Source of the DNA: Xanthomonas sp. CFBP 8443
GTDB taxonomy: Bacteria > Pseudomonadota > Gammaproteobacteria > Xanthomonadales > Xanthomonadaceae
Direction of reading: 5' to 3'
NCBI RefSeq assembly: GCF_025666195.1
Contig: NZ_CP102592.1
Location: 124,001 to 188,000 of the forward strand
DNA length: 64,000 nt
The position numbers were made by a program, and so were the translations under genes. Below, piece by piece: positions 23,667 through 32,908 of this stretch. The first letter of the stretch is position 1. The number at the start of each line of letters is the position of its first letter. The notes beneath the pieces were generated by a model. The model was not told where the DNA came from and made no database searches. It was given only the letters and a program-made list of their open reading frames with translations.

Positions 23667-24971
23667 TCACGCCGCCCCTTCCAGCCGTGCCGGCTGCAGC
23701 CGCGGCGCCAGCCATTGCACCAGCGCCAGCGCCAGCAGGTAGGCCGAGCCGGCCATCAGGAACACCGGCACGTAGCTGCCGGTGGCCTCGAGCAGGAAGC
23801 CGATGAAGGTGGCGATCAGCATGCCGCCGACCGCGCCGGCGAAGCCGCCGATGCCGACCACGGTGGCCACCGCGTGGCGCGGGAACATGTCCGAGGGCAG
23901 CGTGAACAGGTTCGCCGACCAGCCCTGGTGCGCGGCGGTGGCCAGGCCGATCAGGCCCACCGCCAGCCACAGGTTGTCGGCGCGTGCGGCGAACACGATC
24001 GGCACCACCGACAGCGCGCAGATCAGCATCGCGGTCTTGCGCGCGCGGTTGACGCTCCAGCCGCGGGCGATGAAGCGCCCGGCGATCCAGCCGCCGGCGA
24101 TGCTGCCGATGTCGGCGAGCACGAAGATCACGATCAGCGGCGCGCCGAGCTGCAGCAGGCTCAGTCCGTACTCGGCATGCAGGAACTTGGGCAGCCAGAA
24201 CAGGAAGAACCACCAGATCGGATCGGTGACGAACTTCGCCACCACGAACGCCCAGGCCTGGCGGTGGCGCAGCACCTGCGCCCAGCTCAGGCGTTGCATC
24301 GGTTCGGGCGGGTCGCTGCGGATATGCGCCAGTTCCGCCGCGCTCAGGTGCGGCTGCTGCTCCGGCGCGCGGTAGGTCAGCCACCACACCGCCAGCCAGG
24401 TGGCGCTGAGCGCGCCGGTGAACAGGAACGCCGACTGCCAGCCCCAGGCGCTGGCGATCAGCGGCACCAGCAGCGGGGCGACGATGGCGCCGATGTTGGA
24501 GCCGGAATTGAAGATGCCGGTGGCCAGCGCGCGCTCGCGCCGCGGGAACCATTCGGCCACGGTCTTGATCGCGGCCGGGAAGTTGCCCGATTCGCCCAGG
24601 CCCAGGAAGAAACGCGCGATCGCAAAACCCACGACGCTGGCCGCCAGCGCATGGCTCATCGCCGCCACGCTCCAGATGCCGATCGCCAGCGCATAGCCGG
24701 CGCGCGTGCCGAAGCGGTCGATCACCGCGCCGCTGCACAGCAGGCCGATTGCATAGGCGGCCTGGAACGCGGTGACGATGTAGCCGTATTCGATCTCGTT
24801 CCAGCCGATCTGCGTCTGCAGGAACGGCGCCAGCACGCCGAGCACCTGGCGGTCGATGTAGTTGATCGTGGTGGCGGCCAGCAGCAGCGCGCAGATGCGC
24901 CAGCGCATGCGCCCCAGGCGCGCGCCGGCGGTCGTCGGCGCGGCGGTGTCGGCGCCGGGCAGCGGCATCAT
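23667..24971 (-). CDS. MFS hexuronate transporter (ExuT/ACS family)
   Basis: The 434-residue protein has twelve predicted membrane helices and the anion:cation symporter family marks: TTINYIDRQVLGVLAPFLQ in helix 1, then GLLCSGAVIDRFGTRAG and LGLGESGNFPAAIKTVAEWFP. TGIFNSGSNIGAIVAPLLVP follows these. These are shared by E. coli ExuT and GudP. Location directly upstream of uxaC and under one of the two xyl-box-like palindromes supports glucuronate import across the inner membrane. Start set at ATG 24971 because translation above it enters the promoter region. Confidence 0.85.
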   Translation of the reverse strand: MMPLPGADTAAPTTAGARLGRMRWRICALLLAATTINYIDRQVLGVLAPFLQTQIGWNEIEYGYIVTAFQAAYAIGLLCSGAVIDRFGTRAGYALAIGIWSVAAMSHALAASVVGFAIARFFLGLGESGNFPAAIKTVAEWFPRRERALATGIFNSGSNIGAIVAPLLVPLIASAWGWQSAFLFTGALSATWLAVWWLTYRAPEQQPHLSAAELAHIRSDPPEPMQRLSWAQVLRHRQAWAFVVAKFVTDPIWWFFLFWLPKFLHAEYGLSLLQLGAPLIVIFVLADIGSIAGGWIAGRFIARGWSVNRARKTAMLICALSVVPIVFAARADNLWLAVGLIGLATAAHQGWSANLFTLPSDMFPRHAVATVVGIGGFAGAVGGMLIATFIGFLLEATGSYVPVFLMAGSAYLLALALVQWLAPRLQPARLEGAA

Positions 24972-25142
24972 GCGCGCTGCACCGATGTGGCGCGTATGCG
25001 CCGCACAGCGCGCTGCGGATGCCGGCAGCGCACTGCGGCGCGCGCGCGGGCGTGTCGGATGGTGCGATGCAGTCCGCAAACTGCGCTGTTCCCGGGCCGG
25101 TGCATGCGCTTGATCCCCGCAGGATGCGGCCGTCGCCGCGAT

Positions 25143-25156
25143 TGGTAGCGCTATCA
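25143..25156. promoter_or_regulatory. Putative xyl-box, exuT-uxaC side
   Basis: TGGTAGCGCTATCA is a 14-bp near-palindrome 172 bases upstream of the transporter ATG. It differs at one position from its partner at 25313, and from the TGGTAGCGCTAACA xyl-box described for Xanthomonas xylan loci (recalled). It is a probable LacI-family (XylR) operator. Confidence 0.75.
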
Positions 25157-25312
25157 GTAACATGCCGGCGCACGCGATCCATCGTGCACAGCAGCATGAA
25201 ACGCGACTGGGTCGCACGGTGCCCATCGCGCATCGGCCATACCGCGACGCACGTTGGCTGGCCCGTGGCGGCACGGCCAGCCATATGTTGCCGTGCAGCG
25301 TGACACCCATCT

Positions 25313-25326
25313 TGGTAGCGCTACCA
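25313..25326. promoter_or_regulatory. Putative xyl-box, TonB-receptor side
   Basis: TGGTAGCGCTACCA is a perfect 14-bp palindrome, 125 bases before the receptor GTG and 156 bases from the box at 25143. It has the central GCGC-type dyad of LacI-family operators. The remaining parts of the 24972-25450 gap show no gene. Confidence 0.8.
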
Positions 25327-25450
25327 TCTCGGCCACTGTCCGCACGGGCAGCGAAGTCGCTCAGGTTTTTCCGTCGCTCGGCAATTCGTCGGCTGGCCGC
25401 TCCGCGTGGCATCGCAGAGCCGCAGGTCACCTGTTTTGGGGAGGATCACG

Positions 25451-28390
25451 GTGAAGAACAGTTACGCGCGCACCACGTTGTCTCACGCATTGGCCACGGC
25501 GCTGCTCGGCATGGTCGCGGGTACGGCCTGGGCGCAGACCGCCCCGCCGGCACAGGCGCCCGCGGCGCAGGCGACCGCGCCGGCAGCGGCAAGCGACGAT
25601 GCGGTGAAGCAGCTGGATACGGTGACCGTCTCCGGCTATCGCCGCAGCATCCAGTTCTCCACCGACGCCAAGCGCGATTCGGTGACCTTCAGCGACACCG
25701 TGTTCGCCGAGGACATCGGCAAGTTCCCGGACATGAACATCGCCGAGTCGCTCAACCGCATTCCCGGCGTGCAGCTCGCGCGCGACGTCAACGGCGAAGG
25801 CCTGAACATCGCCATCCGCGGCCTGGGCACCAGCTTCACCAAGACCACGCTCAACGGCTCCAGCATCGCGACCGCCTCGATCGGCATCAACGCGCAGAAC
25901 CAGAACCGCGAAGTGGATCTGAATCTGTTCCCGACCGAGTTCTTCACCCAGCTGACGGTGAGCAAGACGCCGACCGCGAGCATGCTCGAAGGCGGCGTGT
26001 CCGGCGTGGTCGACATGCGCAGCGCGCGGCCGTTCGACCGGCCCGGCACGCACCTGACCTACCAGTTGCAGGGCGACTGGAACAGCACCAGCGAGAAGAC
26101 CACTCCGCGCGGCGCGCTGATGGGCAGCTGGACCAACGAGGCCGGCACCTTCGGCGCGCTGTTCGGCGTGGCCTCGGTGCGCAGCAAGATCGGCGTGGAA
26201 GGCTTCGAAACCGTGGGCTGGACCAATCCCGGCCTGACCTACACCCAATGCGGCCTGACCCCGCCGGCCGGCACCCCGGCGACCGCGCAGCCGGCCGCGT
26301 GCAACGTCAACGGCGGCGGCAACTGGCGCATCCCCGACACCGTGCCGGTCACTGCGGCCGGCGCCGGGCTGACCCCGGGCCAGACCATCGACGCGGCGTG
26401 GCTGCTGGCCAACAACCCCGGGCTGAGCATCGACCAGATCAGCGATGCGCGGATCCCGCGGCTGGGCCGCAGCGTGTACATGCAGGGCGACCGCGACCGC
26501 GACTCGTCGGTGATGTCGCTGGAGTGGCGGCCGAGCGACAGCGCGCATTTCTACCTGGACACGCTGTTCTCCAAGGCCAAGCGCGTCACCGACCGGCTGA
26601 GCATGAACCTGATCGGCCGCAACGGGAACATGATTCCGCTGGGCATGCAGCTGGACGGCAACAACGTCGTCACCGACGCCACCTTCGCCAACGCGCAGTA
26701 CTTCCTGGAAGCGCGCCCGTACCGCGAGGAGGTCAAGTTCTGGAGCGTCAATCCGGGTGCCGAGCTGCTGTTCGGCGCCGAGCAGGACATCAAGCTCAAC
26801 GTGCAGGCCAACGCCACCCGCAGCTGGATGTTCCGCGAATCGCCGAGCGTGCTGGTGACCTCGCCGTTCACCACCGTCCAGTACAGCAACCAGGGCGGCG
26901 ACCAGCCGTCGATCGAAAGCCCGCTGGACCTCAACGACCCGAACCTGGGCTGGGGCTGGACCGGAGGGCGCCTGAACATCAACAACGAAAAGCGCGTCAC
27001 CGAGACCCGCGGCGCGCGCGCCGACCTGCAGTTCGGCGAGGACAAGCGCAACATCAAGGTCGGCGTCGCCTACGACCAGGCCGAGCGGACGATCCAGGGC
27101 TTCGACAACAGCGCGGCCTGGGAGACGGTGGTGTGCCGCGGCGGCGGCGCCACCTGCACCGGCGGCCCCGGCTCGCTGGTGCCGCAGTCGGCGCTGGCGT
27201 CGTACCTCAAGCCCGGCCCGGGCGGCTTCATCACCGTGGACTTCGACCGCTTCCTGCGCGATACGAATTACTACGCCTTGCGCGACGCCGCGCCGGAGAC
27301 CAACGCCGCCAATACCGGCGCCTCCACCGGCGGTATCGAGGAAAAGAACTGGGGCTTCTACGTCGAGACCAACGCCGAGACCGACGTGTGGAACCGTTCG
27401 TTGCGCTTCAACGCCGGCGTGCGCTACGTGACCACCGACCAGACCATCAGCGGCCCGGTCACCATCGGCGGCGTGCGCCGTTACCAAGTGCTGGATTCGG
27501 ACTACAAGGAACTGCTGCCGTCGTTCAACGTGGCCTGGGACGTGGCCGACAACGTGGTGCTGCGCCTGTCCGGCTCGCGCACGCTGACCCGGCCCGATCC
27601 CAGCGCGATGCTGCCCAACACCAACTTCAGCGACCCGTCCGCGCAGACCGCGACCCAGGGCAATTCCAACCTGGCGCCGTACCTGTCCACCAACGTGGAC
27701 ATCGGCGGCGAGTGGTACACCGGCGGCGAGGGCTTCGTCGGCCTGACCGTGTTCGACAAGCGCATCGACGGCTTCACCGTCAACGGCGTGCGCCGCATCC
27801 CGTTCCTCGACCTGGGCGTGGCCTACGCCGATCTGACCGCGACCCAGCAGGCCGCGATCGACCAGCGCGGCGGTCCGAATGCGGCCACCGTGGACGTGCA
27901 GACCCAGGTCAACGCCGACGGCACGCTCAACATCCGCGGCCTGGAAGCGATCTGGGTGCAGCCGCTGGACCGCCTGTTCGACGGCCTGGGCTTCAGCCTC
28001 AACTACACCCACGTCAAGCAGGAATCCGAAGGCGACGGCATCCAGGCGGTGGCGGTGGGCGTGGCGCCGAACCTGTGGAACGGCACCGTGTACTGGGAGA
28101 AGAACAACGCCTCGGTGCGCCTGTCCTACGCCTGGAACGACGACATGATCATCTCCGGCGCCAACCAGAACGGCATCCCCGATGCGCGGCTGATGGCCGA
28201 CGCGCGCGGACAGCTGGACCTGTCGGCCAGCTACACGCTGGCGTGGATGCGCTCGGCGCCGCAGATCACCCTCAACGTCACCAACCTCACCGACGAACCG
28301 CTGCGCACCACCTTCCAGTACCCGAACGCGACCTACGATCTGTACAAGCCCGGCCGCACCATCATGCTCGGCATCCGCGGTTCGTTCTGA
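25451..28390 (+). CDS. TonB-dependent outer-membrane receptor for xylan-derived oligosaccharides
   Basis: The 979-residue protein has a signal peptide (ALATALLGMVAGTAWAQ), then a proline/alanine-rich linker and a TonB-box-like LDTVTVSGYR. The plug follows (FAEDIGKFPDMNIAESLNRIPGVQL, NIAIRGLGTSFTKTTLNG) and then the beta-barrel, ending IMLGIRGSF with terminal Phe. GTG 25451 was chosen because GGGAGGA lies eight bases upstream and the signal peptide starts there; an earlier start would place ten polar residues before it. It heads the rightward arm of the locus and has a xyl-box-like site upstream, matching the XytA-type receptors. Energy comes from TonB-ExbBD. Confidence 0.9.
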   Translation: MKNSYARTTLSHALATALLGMVAGTAWAQTAPPAQAPAAQATAPAAASDDAVKQLDTVTVSGYRRSIQFSTDAKRDSVTFSDTVFAEDIGKFPDMNIAESLNRIPGVQLARDVNGEGLNIAIRGLGTSFTKTTLNGSSIATASIGINAQNQNREVDLNLFPTEFFTQLTVSKTPTASMLEGGVSGVVDMRSARPFDRPGTHLTYQLQGDWNSTSEKTTPRGALMGSWTNEAGTFGALFGVASVRSKIGVEGFETVGWTNPGLTYTQCGLTPPAGTPATAQPAACNVNGGGNWRIPDTVPVTAAGAGLTPGQTIDAAWLLANNPGLSIDQISDARIPRLGRSVYMQGDRDRDSSVMSLEWRPSDSAHFYLDTLFSKAKRVTDRLSMNLIGRNGNMIPLGMQLDGNNVVTDATFANAQYFLEARPYREEVKFWSVNPGAELLFGAEQDIKLNVQANATRSWMFRESPSVLVTSPFTTVQYSNQGGDQPSIESPLDLNDPNLGWGWTGGRLNINNEKRVTETRGARADLQFGEDKRNIKVGVAYDQAERTIQGFDNSAAWETVVCRGGGATCTGGPGSLVPQSALASYLKPGPGGFITVDFDRFLRDTNYYALRDAAPETNAANTGASTGGIEEKNWGFYVETNAETDVWNRSLRFNAGVRYVTTDQTISGPVTIGGVRRYQVLDSDYKELLPSFNVAWDVADNVVLRLSGSRTLTRPDPSAMLPNTNFSDPSAQTATQGNSNLAPYLSTNVDIGGEWYTGGEGFVGLTVFDKRIDGFTVNGVRRIPFLDLGVAYADLTATQQAAIDQRGGPNAATVDVQTQVNADGTLNIRGLEAIWVQPLDRLFDGLGFSLNYTHVKQESEGDGIQAVAVGVAPNLWNGTVYWEKNNASVRLSYAWNDDMIISGANQNGIPDARLMADARGQLDLSASYTLAWMRSAPQITLNVTNLTDEPLRTTFQYPNATYDLYKPGRTIMLGIRGSF

Positions 28391-28577
28391 TCGCGCCGCA
28401 GCCAATGGCCTCCACTCCTGACCCAGCCGCGCCGCAGCGGGCGGGCGAGCGCCGACCCGCACGGTCGCAGCGCCCGCGCCGTCCGCCGCAGGGCAGCGCG
28501 TTCGCCTTACCCTCACCGGCGGACCCGCTTCCGCCGGAAGCGGGAAGCAACGCCCCCACCACCGGTTCCCCTAGGCC

Positions 28578-30068
28578 ATGACCAACAGCGCGCACCGCCT
28601 CTCGATCACGGAAAAGATCGGCTACAGCCTCGGCGATCTGGCCGCGAACATCATCTTCCAGACCCTGATCACCTTCCTGGCGTTCTTCTACACCGACGTC
28701 TACAAGATCCCGGCCGCGTCGGCGGCGAGCATCATCTTCGTCGTCGGCCTGCTCGGCGCGTTCGTGTTCACGCCGCTGGTGGGCATCCTCGCCGACCGCA
28801 CCCGCAGCCGCTGGGGCAAGTTCCGGCCATGGATCCTGTGGACCGCGATCCCGTTCGGCGCCGCCTCGCTGCTGGCGTTCACCACGCCGGATCTGGGCGA
28901 GCGCGGCAAGACCGTCTTCGCGCTGGCCAGCTATTCGCTGCTGATGCTGGTCTACGTGGCCAACAACCTGCCGTACTCGGCGCTGAGCGGCGTGCTGACC
29001 GGCAGCATGGCCCAGCGCAACAGCCTGTCCTCGTACCGCTTCGTGGCGGTGATGATCGCGCAGTTCATCATCCAGGTGTTGCTGCTGCCGCTGGTGCTGA
29101 TCCTCGGCGACGGCGACAAGGCGCGCGGCTTCCACAACGCGATGGCGCTGTTCGCGGCGACCGGCACGCTGTGCTTCCTGATCACCTTCTTCACCACCCG
29201 CGAGCGGGTGCTGCCGCTGTCCGAGCGCGCCTCCAGCGTGCGCGAGGACCTGACCGACCTGGTACGCAACAAGCCGTGGCTGGTGATGCTGGCCCTGACC
29301 ATCCTGGTGTTCGTCAACCTGGCGATGAAGGGCGGCATGTATGTCTACTACTTCAAGTACTACCTGGACGCCGCTGCGCTGTCGCGGTTCCTCGACGGCA
29401 GCGGTTTCAACACGCTGATCGCCGGCGCCAACGCGATGACCACCCGCGCCGGCCTGGCCGCGCTGCAATGGCCACAGGACGCGCCGACCTCGGCGTTCAG
29501 CGCGTTCAGCGCCGGCGGCATCCTGTTCATGATCGTCGGCATCGGCTGTTCCAAGCCCCTGGCCGACCGCTTCGGCAAGCGCGACGTGTTCGGCGCCGCG
29601 TTGCTAGTCTCCACCCTGTTCCTGCTGGCGTTCTACCTGTATCCGCCCGACGCCATCGCGCTGGTGTTCGGTTCCTACATCCTGCACGGCTTCTTCTACG
29701 GCATCACCATCCCGCTGCTGTGGGCGATGATCGCCGACGTCGCCGACTACTCGGAATGGAAGAACCACCGCCGCGCCACCGCGATCATCTTCTCGGCCAT
29801 GATGTGCGGGCTGAAGATCGGCCTGAGCGTCGGCGGCGCGCTGGTCGCGGCGATCCTGGCGTTCTACGGCTACGACGCGGCGCTGCCGCAGCAGAGCGCC
29901 GCCGTCACCCACGGCATCCGCCTGGCGGTGAGCGTGTACAGCGCCACGCCGTTCCTGCTGTGCGTGGCCGCGCTGTTCCTCTACGAAATCAACAAGCCCA
30001 TGGAAGCGCGCATTGAGCGCGAGTTGGAGGCGCGCCGCCTGCGCGCGTCCTCCGGCGCCATCGGCTGA
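28578..30068 (+). CDS. GPH-family sugar:cation symporter (xyloside/pentoside transporter)
   Basis: The 496-residue inner-membrane protein fits the glycoside-pentoside-hexuronide family. It begins with the TEKIGYSLGDLAANIIFQ start and the ILADRTRSRWGKFRPWI loop after helix 2. The NNLPYSALSGVLT signature and IADVADYSEWKNHRRATA near residue 390 follow. About twelve helices are present. An insertion after helix 6 (LSRFLDGSGFNTLIAGANAMTT) lengthens one loop. It probably imports xylosides or xylo-oligosaccharides from the periplasm. It follows the receptor by 187 bases and precedes the GH43 gene by 33, so all three are likely co-transcribed. Confidence 0.88.
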   Translation: MTNSAHRLSITEKIGYSLGDLAANIIFQTLITFLAFFYTDVYKIPAASAASIIFVVGLLGAFVFTPLVGILADRTRSRWGKFRPWILWTAIPFGAASLLAFTTPDLGERGKTVFALASYSLLMLVYVANNLPYSALSGVLTGSMAQRNSLSSYRFVAVMIAQFIIQVLLLPLVLILGDGDKARGFHNAMALFAATGTLCFLITFFTTRERVLPLSERASSVREDLTDLVRNKPWLVMLALTILVFVNLAMKGGMYVYYFKYYLDAAALSRFLDGSGFNTLIAGANAMTTRAGLAALQWPQDAPTSAFSAFSAGGILFMIVGIGCSKPLADRFGKRDVFGAALLVSTLFLLAFYLYPPDAIALVFGSYILHGFFYGITIPLLWAMIADVADYSEWKNHRRATAIIFSAMMCGLKIGLSVGGALVAAILAFYGYDAALPQQSAAVTHGIRLAVSVYSATPFLLCVAALFLYEINKPMEARIERELEARRLRASSGAIG

Positions 30069-30101
30069 ACCCGACACGATCCCCCGGAGCCCCACCGCGC
30101 C

Positions 30102-31118
30102 ATGCCCCCCGCCATCGACGCCGACGACCTGCAGACCCTGGCCAGCCGCGCCATCTCGCCACCGCTGGTGACCCACATGTACACCGCCGATCCGTCGGCA
30201 CACGTCTTCGACGGCGCGATCTACATCTATCCCTCGCACGACATCGACGCCGGCGTGCCGTTCAACGACGACGGCGGCCATTTCGACATGGAGGACTATC
30301 ACGTGTTCCGCATGGACAGCGCCGACGGTCCGGTGGTGGACTGCGGCGTGGCGCTGCACGTGAAGGACGTGCCGTGGGCCGAACGGCAGATGTGGGCGCC
30401 GGACGCGGCGTGCAAGGACGGGCGCTACTACCTGTATTTCCCGGCCAAGCGCGCCGACGGCATCTTCCAGATCGGCGTGGCCATCGGCACGCGCCCGCAG
30501 GGCCCATTCGCCGCCGAACCGCTGGCCATCGACGGCAGCTACTCGATCGATCCGGCGGTGTTCGCCGACGACGACGGCGAGCACTACCTGTACTTCGGCG
30601 GGATCTGGGGCGGGCAGCTGCAGAAGTACCGCGACAACGTCTATGCGCAGGCCCACGAGGAACCGGCCGATGCCGAGCCGGCGCTGGGGCCGCGGGTGGC
30701 GCGATTGCGCGCGGACATGACCCAGTTCGCCGAGCCGCCGCGCGAGGTCAGCATCGTCGACGAACACGGCCAGCCGCTGCTGGCCGGCGACCATGCGCGC
30801 CGTTTCTTCGAAGCGCCGTGGCTGCACAAATACGATGGGCGCTACTACCTGTCCTATTCCACCGGCAACACCCACCTGCTGTGCTACGCGGTGGCCGACA
30901 CGCCGTACGGACCGTTCACCTACCAGGGGCCGATCATGCGCCCGGTGATCGGCTGGACCACCCATCATTCGATCTGCCAGTTCCAGGGCCGGTGGTACCT
31001 GTTCTATCACGACTCGGCGCTATCCGGCGGCGTGACCCATCTGCGCTGCATCAAGCTCACCGAGCTGCACCACGACGCGCACGGGCGCATCGCGCCGATC
31101 GATCCCTACGGCGGTTGA
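30102..31118 (+). CDS. GH43 beta-xylosidase/alpha-L-arabinofuranosidase, cytoplasmic
   Basis: The 338-residue five-bladed propeller enzyme has no signal peptide. The three catalytic acids are placed as in GH43: base Asp30 in YTADPSAHVF, pKa-modulating Asp150 in SIDPAVFAD, and acid Glu237 in FFEAPWLHKY. Such enzymes release xylose or arabinose from imported oligosaccharides; the two specificities cannot be told apart by reading. It is the last gene of the receptor-transporter-GH43 series and converges on the BamE-like gene. Confidence 0.88.
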   Translation: MPPAIDADDLQTLASRAISPPLVTHMYTADPSAHVFDGAIYIYPSHDIDAGVPFNDDGGHFDMEDYHVFRMDSADGPVVDCGVALHVKDVPWAERQMWAPDAACKDGRYYLYFPAKRADGIFQIGVAIGTRPQGPFAAEPLAIDGSYSIDPAVFADDDGEHYLYFGGIWGGQLQKYRDNVYAQAHEEPADAEPALGPRVARLRADMTQFAEPPREVSIVDEHGQPLLAGDHARRFFEAPWLHKYDGRYYLSYSTGNTHLLCYAVADTPYGPFTYQGPIMRPVIGWTTHHSICQFQGRWYLFYHDSALSGGVTHLRCIKLTELHHDAHGRIAPIDPYGG

Positions 31119-31212
31119 GCGCGCGCAGGATGCTCGTGCCGCGGTGCGTAATTACGCCGCGGCGCACGCGCAGCGTCAGTCGGCGCTGCACGTGCGCTGC
31201 GGCGCCGCCGGC

Positions 31213-31791
31213 TTACGGCATCCACACCAGGTTCTGGGTCTGCGGATCGGCGGTGACCTTGTCGATCTTGCCGGCACCGTCGAAGGACACCTGGAACTCG
31301 CCGAAGCTGGACCGCCAGTAGCGCCACAGGGCGCTGTCCAGGTTCGGGTTCTCGCTGCTGATCGGGTAGCCCAGCGCCATCAGCGTCTGTTCGCGGGTCA
31401 TGCCCTTGGTGACGCGGCTGCTGCCGATCGCCTCGCGGATCTTGGCCGGATACGCCGCCAGCTTGAGCTTTGGATCCTGCGTGACCACGTAGCGCTTGGC
31501 GAAGGCATCGTTGTCCAGGTCGCGGCTGTAGTCGTTGCCGATCGATTGCTTCTGGCCGTCGATCAGCACGTTGACCCGGTAGCGGCCATAGCCGGTGACC
31601 TTGACCGGGGTGCCGGCGGGAATCACCCGCTTGCCGTTCTCGGCATAGTTGCTGTCGCTGATCCAGCTGCCGTCGCTGCGCATGTTGCAGCACAGGAAGC
31701 CGTCGTACTTGGCGTCGGCCGCGGCGGCCAGGCCAGGCACGGCCGTGCCCACGGCGAGGGCGAGGAACAACAGGGAAGGGCGCAAACGCAT
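31213..31791 (-). CDS. Exported protein with BamE/SmpA-like C-terminal part
   Basis: The 192-residue protein has a signal peptide (LLFLALAVGTAVPGLAAAA) and no lipobox, so a soluble periplasmic product is expected. Cysteines CC near residue 34 may be functional. The C-terminal TKGMTREQTLMALGYPISS followed by a W..Y strand segment resembles the BamE/SmpA fold, in which a G-M-T-x-x-x-V-x-x-x-L-G motif is usual. Role unknown. ATG 31791 has a strong AAAGGAG site. Confidence 0.7.
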   Translation of the reverse strand: MRLRPSLLFLALAVGTAVPGLAAAADAKYDGFLCCNMRSDGSWISDSNYAENGKRVIPAGTPVKVTGYGRYRVNVLIDGQKQSIGNDYSRDLDNDAFAKRYVVTQDPKLKLAAYPAKIREAIGSSRVTKGMTREQTLMALGYPISSENPNLDSALWRYWRSSFGEFQVSFDGAGKIDKVTADPQTQNLVWMP

Positions 31792-31968
31792 GGAGACTCC
31801 TTTCTGGGCGGCGATCCTGCCGCCGGTGATGCGGACGAGGGAAATGGCGCCGCCTCCGCCGCGGCGCCGCGTGCATTGTGCCGGCAACCGCGCCGCCGAC
31901 AAAGCGCCGCCGCGGCGCACGGTGACGGCAGACCCGTTGCCTGTGTATGCTCGGGCCTCGTGGAAGAC

Positions 31969-32163
31969 ATGACGCCCGCCGAGATCTCCCTGCGCATCGA
32001 CGCCCTGCGTCGCGAGCACCGTGCGCTCGACGAACAGATCCAGCGCACCCCGGCCAACCTCGACGACGAACTGCAGGCCAAGCGGCTGAAGAAGCGCAAG
32101 CTGCAGCTCAAGGATTGCATCATGCGCCTGGAAAACCTGCTGATTCCCGACGAACCGGCGTGA
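31969..32163 (+). CDS. YdcH/DUF465 family small helical protein
   Basis: The 64-residue product is one long helical hairpin. It opens with SLRIDALRREHRALDEQI and continues to KRLKKRKLQLKDCIMRLE, the YdcH signature (L...H..L...I and K..KL.LKD.I). Function is unknown, although members are widespread. A GTG at 31960 is an alternative start. Its TGA overlaps the GTG of the DUF488 gene (GTGA at 32160-32163). Confidence 0.82.
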   Translation: MTPAEISLRIDALRREHRALDEQIQRTPANLDDELQAKRLKKRKLQLKDCIMRLENLLIPDEPA

Positions 32164-32738
32164 GCGCGGCGACGTTCTTCAGCATCGGCCACTCCACGCG
32201 TGGCCTGGACGCGTTCCTGGAGATCCTGCACGGCGCGCAGATTGAGCAGCTGGCCGACGTGCGCGCGTTTCCGTATTCGCGGCGCTTCCCGCAGTTCGAC
32301 GGCAGCGCACTGGCGCGCACGCTGGCCGCCGAGGGCATCGGCTACCAGCATTTCCGCGCGCTGGGCGGGCGCCGCGGCAAGCAGCCCGGCGTGGACCCGC
32401 AGCGCAACGGCCATTGGCGCAGCGTCAGCTTCCACAACTACGCCGACTACGCGCTGGGCGCCGAATTCGGCGAAGCGTTCGCGCAGCTGCGCGAACTCGG
32501 CAGCCGCGGCGCGTGCGCGGTGATGTGCGCCGAGGCCTATTGGCGCCAGTGCCATCGCCAGATCGTCTGCGATCACCTGCTGCACCACGGCCATCCGGTG
32601 ATCCACCTGATCGACGCCAAGCGCCGCGAACCGGCCACCCTCAATCCCGCCGCACGTACCGACGCGCACGGGCAACTGGTCTACCCGCCGGACGCACCGC
32701 CCGCCGGCTCGGTCACCGGCGATCTGTTCGGCGGCTGA
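32160..32738 (+). CDS. DUF488 family protein
   Basis: The 192-residue protein from GTG 32160 begins with FFSIGHSTRGLDAFLEIL and ADVRAFPYSRRFPQF, the conserved ligand-pocket segments of DUF488. It continues with LGGRRG, CAEAYWRQCHRQIVCDHL (a cysteine and histidine cluster) and HLIDAKRR. No enzymatic role is established. The four-base overlap with ydcH shows coupled expression. It converges on plsB across a repeat. Confidence 0.85.
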   Translation: MSAATFFSIGHSTRGLDAFLEILHGAQIEQLADVRAFPYSRRFPQFDGSALARTLAAEGIGYQHFRALGGRRGKQPGVDPQRNGHWRSVSFHNYADYALGAEFGEAFAQLRELGSRGACAVMCAEAYWRQCHRQIVCDHLLHHGHPVIHLIDAKRREPATLNPAARTDAHGQLVYPPDAPPAGSVTGDLFGG

Positions 32739-32767
32739 GCCATGGGCTCGGCGATGCCGATGCCACA

Positions 32768-32835
32768 TGTGGGAGCGACTTCAGTCGCGACGGGCCTTAC
32801 CGGTAGAGCCCGTCGCGACTGAAGTCGCTCCCACA
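32768..32835. repeat. Perfect 28-bp inverted repeat (REP pair) between convergent genes
   Basis: The left arm at 32768-32795 (starting TGTGGGAGCGACTTCAGTCG) and right arm at 32808-32835 are exact reverse complements around a 12-base spacer. Each arm contains its own small palindrome CGACTTCAGTCG, related to the REP-like elements at 11641 and 13704. The transcribed form is a very stable hairpin between the DUF488 and plsB stops and could end transcription or protect 3' ends from both sides. Confidence 0.92.
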
Positions 32836-32908
32836 ATCGAGCGACACATGGAGGCTGAGGGACAAAGCACCAGAGGCGGTAGCAGACCCCTTCGCTTTCG
32901 CCGCCGCT

